Shown here one piece after another: positions 36,796 through 40,024 of a DNA stretch of 40,024 bases. The stretch is from Candidatus Methylomirabilis oxygeniifera (GTDB taxonomy: Bacteria; Methylomirabilota; Methylomirabilia; Methylomirabilales; Methylomirabilaceae). A model generated the notes under the pieces. The model saw nothing but the letters and a program-made list of their open reading frames with translations. It made no database searches and was not told the DNA's origin. Position 1 is the first letter of the stretch. The number at the start of each line of letters is the position of its first letter. Where the stretch lies: positions 1 to 40,024 of the forward strand of contig JACPQW010000039.1 of assembly GCA_016190285.1 (NCBI GenBank), read 5' to 3'. The position numbers were made by a program, and so were the translations under genes.

Positions 36796-37522
36796 TATCC
36801 TCACCCTCTTCCCTGGGTTTTTTCAGGGACCCCTGTCGGAAAGCATCCTCAAGCGAGCCCAGCAGCGCGGCATTGTGCAGATCGCCGTTCACGATCTTCG
36901 GAGCTATGCTCATGATCGCCATGCCATTGTGGATGATCGGCCATACGGGGGCGGCGCCGGCATGGTGCTCAAGCCCGAGCCGATCTTTGAGGCGGTCAAG
37001 AGCCTCCGACAGGGACCAGAGTCTTATCTGGTCCTCTTGACCCCACAGGGTCGTCCGTTTAAGCAGGCGATTGCCCGAGAGCTTATCGAACACCAGCACC
37101 TGTTGTTAATCTGCGGCCGGTACGAGGGGTTCGATGAGCGGGTAAGAGACCTCCTGTCGCCCGACGAGATTTCGATCGGGGACTACGTCCTGACAGGGGG
37201 AGAGTTGCCGGCGCTTGTGCTCCTGGATGCCGTGATCAGGCTGCTGCCTGGCGCGCTGGGCGATGAAGACTCGGCCCGGTACGACTCATTTGTGGACGCG
37301 TTGTTGGACTTTCCACAGTATACGCGGCCGCCGAGTGTGCAGGGGCTTGCAGTTCCGGACGTGCTGTTGTCCGGCGACCATGAGCGGATCAGGCGGTGGC
37401 GTCGGAAGGAGGCCCTCCGACGCACCAGGGTGCGTCGGCCTGATCTGCTGCAGTACGCTTCGCTGAGTGAAGAGGATCTTGAGCTCCTGGGAGAGATCGA
37501 AGAAGAACAAGGGACCGGTTAA
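36782..37522 (+). CDS. trmD: tRNA (guanine-N1)-methyltransferase
   Basis: (L)[66 protein letters not shown]; the N-terminus lies upstream of the track ORF (36875), with only CTG available as a start. Confidence 0.9.
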   Translation: [246 protein letters not shown]

Positions 37523-37588
37523 ACGATTCGAGAGTCGATTGGTACGGTGCGAAATAGCTCGCACGTTTTGCATAGCGGAGGCAGCAAT

Positions 37589-37936
37589 ATGGATGTCATC
37601 AGAAGCGTCGAAGTACCCTCGCTGAAGGCGCAGACCCTGAGCTTCTCGCCCGGCGACACGATTAAGGTGCAGGTGAAGGTGCGGGAAGGGGACAAGGAAC
37701 GACTCCAGGCCTTTGAAGGGACAGTCATTCGCAAACGCGGCAGCGGACTGGGCGCCACCTTTACGGTCCGCAAGGTAACGTACGGTGTCGGCGTGGAGCG
37801 CATCTTCCCTGTCCATTCCCCTATGATCGAGAAGATCGAGTGCACAAGACGGGGTCGTGTCCGTCGAGCCAAACTCTACTACCTGCGGAAGCTGAAGGGC
37901 AAGGCGGCTCGGATCTCAGAGCGCAAGCTGACATAA
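37589..37936 (+). CDS. rplS: 50S ribosomal protein L19
   Basis: [67 protein letters not shown]. Confidence 0.97.
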   Translation: MDVIRSVEVPSLKAQTLSFSPGDTIKVQVKVREGDKERLQAFEGTVIRKRGSGLGATFTVRKVTYGVGVERIFPVHSPMIEKIECTRRGRVRRAKLYYLRKLKGKAARISERKLT

Positions 37937-37965
37937 AGAGGATCGCTGCGCTGCCGCCCGCAGAG

Positions 37966-38553
37966 GTGGAATCCTGCCTCCGTGCCGCCGGATATCATCT
38001 TCTTGCGGGTGTTGATGAGGCCGGGCGCGGGTCGCTGGCCGGGCCGGTCGTAGCTGCCGCCGTAATTCTTCCGCCGACGTGCGCGATCAAAGGGGTGGAT
38101 GACTCCAAGGCGCTCAGCGCGCAGCAACGCGAGCGACTCGACCTGGCGATCATGTCCGAAGCGGTCGCCGTCGGCTTCGGCGTGGTCCAGGAGGAGGTGA
38201 TCGATGCCCTCAATATCCTCCAGGCAACAATGCTTGCCATGCGGCGCGCCATCGAGGCGTTGAACCCGCCCCCCGGGTTCGTCCTGATCGACGGCGACCA
38301 ATCCCCCCGTTGCGCCATTCCTCATCGATTGATCCCTTCCGGGGATCGTCTCTGCTTCTCCATCTCTGCGGCGTCCATCCTTGCGAAGGTTGCCCGGGAC
38401 CGGATCATGCGGGCGTACGACCTAGCGCTCCCGCACTACGGCTTCGGCCGACACAAAGGGTACGGGACCTCGGAACATCTGTCGACCATTGCGCGGTTCG
38501 GTGTGAGCCCTATCCATCGGAAGAGCTTCAAAGGTGTCCGGGAATACGTGTAA
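37966..38553 (+). CDS. rnhB: ribonuclease HII (start approximate)
   Basis: LLAGVDEAGRGSLAGPVVAAAVILP; DSKALSAQQRERL; ASILAKVARDRIM. Confidence 0.95.
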   Translation: MESCLRAAGYHLLAGVDEAGRGSLAGPVVAAAVILPPTCAIKGVDDSKALSAQQRERLDLAIMSEAVAVGFGVVQEEVIDALNILQATMLAMRRAIEALNPPPGFVLIDGDQSPRCAIPHRLIPSGDRLCFSISAASILAKVARDRIMRAYDLALPHYGFGRHKGYGTSEHLSTIARFGVSPIHRKSFKGVREYV

Positions 38554-38566
38554 CGGAGGCCTGCGG

Positions 38567-38956
38567 ATGAGAACCGGACGGTCAGCTCTGGGAGCGGAAG
38601 GAGAGCGCACAGCGAAGGCGTATCTGCAGGCCAAAGGATTCCGGATCCTCCACGAGAACTACGCAACTCCACTGGGCGAGATCGACCTGATTGCGCAGGA
38701 CGGCGGCGTCGTGGTATTCGTGGAGGTCAAGACACGCACGTCGGGAGAGTTCGGTCCGCCGCAGGCCTCGGTCACACGTCGGAAGCAGCACCAGATCGTC
38801 AAGGTGGCGGAGCTGTTTTTGCAGCGTAACAGGCTCTCGTGGGCAGCGTGCCGCTTCGATGTTGTCGCCGTCACGTTTGCAGGGAGTCAGGCAGGGCGGC
38901 CCGAGATCCTTCTCATCCGGGATGCGTTCAGCAGCGAGGGGACCGCCCTCTTTTGA
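38567..38956 (+). CDS. YraN family endonuclease-like protein
   Basis: [52 protein letters not shown]. Confidence 0.93.
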   Translation: MRTGRSALGAEGERTAKAYLQAKGFRILHENYATPLGEIDLIAQDGGVVVFVEVKTRTSGEFGPPQASVTRRKQHQIVKVAELFLQRNRLSWAACRFDVVAVTFAGSQAGRPEILLIRDAFSSEGTALF

Positions 38957-38966
38957 CGGAGACAGA

Positions 38967-40024
38967 ATGCTGGCCAAGGTATTATCCAGTGCAGTGCTGG
39001 GGGTCGAGGCCTATCTGGTTGATGTCGAGGTCGACATCGCCCAGGGCCTGCCCAACTTCAACACCGTCGGGCTGCCGGATGCGGCGGTCAAGGAGAGCCG
39101 TGACCGGGTGAGGGCAGCCATTAAGAACTGTGGCTTCGACTTTCCCGCACGACGGATCACCGTCAACCTGGCGCCGGCCGATATCAAGAAGGAGGGCGCC
39201 TGCTTCGACCTCCCCATCGCCTGCGCCATCCTGGCGGCCATGGGCCTGATCAAACCTGATCGGCTCCAGAGCCATCTACTGCTGGGCGAATTGGCGCTGG
39301 ACGGCGGTATCCGAGGGGTCACCGGCGCCCTGCCGATGGCAGTCGCAGCCGCGCGCACCCGACTTACCGGGATGGTCCTGCCTGCAGAGAATGCCCCAGA
39401 GGCGGCCGTCGTGGAGGGGATCCAGGTCTTCGGGGTTGAGACACTTCCGCAGGTGGTGGAGTTTCTGAACGGCGCACAGGAGGTTCCGCCCACGCGGGTC
39501 GATCTCCAGGAGGTCTTCGCGCAGCACGCCGGCTACGGCGTCGATCTGGCCGATGTGAAAGGGCAGGCCCACGCAAAGCGGGCACTTGAGGTGGCGGCGG
39601 CCGGCGGCCACAACATCCTCTTCATCGGACCGCCCGGCTCCGGCAAGACGATGCTTGCCAGGCGACTCGCCACTATCCTGCCTGATCTGGTCCTGGAGGA
39701 AGCAATCGAGGTGACAAAGATCCATTCCATCTGCGGCCTTGTGCCTTCCCGTGCGGCGCTGGTAGCGACGCGACCCTTCCGGGCGCCTCACCACACCATC
39801 TCGGATGCCGGGCTGATCGGCGGCGGGACGAACCCGCGCCCAGGCGAGGTAAGTCTGGCACACCACGGGGTTCTCTTCCTGGATGAACTGCCGGAGTTCA
39901 AGCGGTCGGTTCTGGAGGTGTTGCGTCAGCCGCTGGAGGACGGCACGGTGACCATCGCGCGCGCGGCGACTTCCGTCACCTATCCGGCTCGTTTCATGCT
40001 AGTCGCTGCCATGAATCCCTGCCC
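38967..40024 (+). CDS. comM: ComM/YifB-type Mg-chelatase-like AAA ATPase (3' end outside window)
   Basis: [72 protein letters not shown]; frame open to the window end (absent from the ORF track because no stop). Confidence 0.93.
   Translation, partial: MLAKVLSSAVLGVEAYLVDVEVDIAQGLPNFNTVGLPDAAVKESRDRVRAAIKNCGFDFPARRITVNLAPADIKKEGACFDLPIACAILAAMGLIKPDRLQSHLLLGELALDGGIRGVTGALPMAVAAARTRLTGMVLPAENAPEAAVVEGIQVFGVETLPQVVEFLNGAQEVPPTRVDLQEVFAQHAGYGVDLADVKGQAHAKRALEVAAAGGHNILFIGPPGSGKTMLARRLATILPDLVLEEAIEVTKIHSICGLVPSRAALVATRPFRAPHHTISDAGLIGGGTNPRPGEVSLAHHGVLFLDELPEFKRSVLEVLRQPLEDGTVTIARAATSVTYPARFMLVAAMNPC

Noticed and set aside
35908-36804. 298-aa minus-strand ORF
   Set aside because: Antisense to khpA and rimM, which are unmistakable on the plus strand.

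Overview
The window is a roughly 60% GC bacterial chromosome segment. Most of it is ordinary core or housekeeping genes. Left part: a PPIase (truncated by the window edge), TauE-like permease, metallophosphoesterase, alpha/beta hydrolase, NUDIX hydrolase, an overlapping histidine kinase / sigma54 response regulator pair, ketopantoate reductase, SAM methyltransferase, DUF3386-like protein, YbhN/LPG-synthase-like membrane protein, a DegP/HtrA protease and queE-queC. Right part: purA-hisZ-serA-aminotransferase on the minus strand, then the ffh-rpsP-khpA-rimM-trmD-rplS-rnhB-yraN-comM block on the plus strand. The accessory region is about 16.0-26.9 kb. It contains an ankyrin gene trapped between queC and a frameshifted partial queC copy, an IS256-like transposase remnant, and two toxin-antitoxin loci whose toxin reading frames are both interrupted. 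It also contains a 6.1-kb integrative element lying exactly between a complete tRNA-Lys(UUU) gene (26803-26878) and a 23-bp copy of its 3' end (20665-20687). The element carries a tyrosine integrase, RHH and HTH proteins, an NrS-1-polymerase-like primase / AAA helicase, a TubC-docking-like protein and uncharacterised ORFs. It has no recognisable virion genes, so it looks like a small satellite-like or plasmid-like integrative element. Paired GTGCTACT repeats near both ends look like integrase arm sites, and crossed inverted repeats precede its tRNA-proximal gene. All product calls come from reading translated sequence; no database search was run. The organism could not be determined from the sequence (an NC10/Methylomirabilis-like origin is only a guess).
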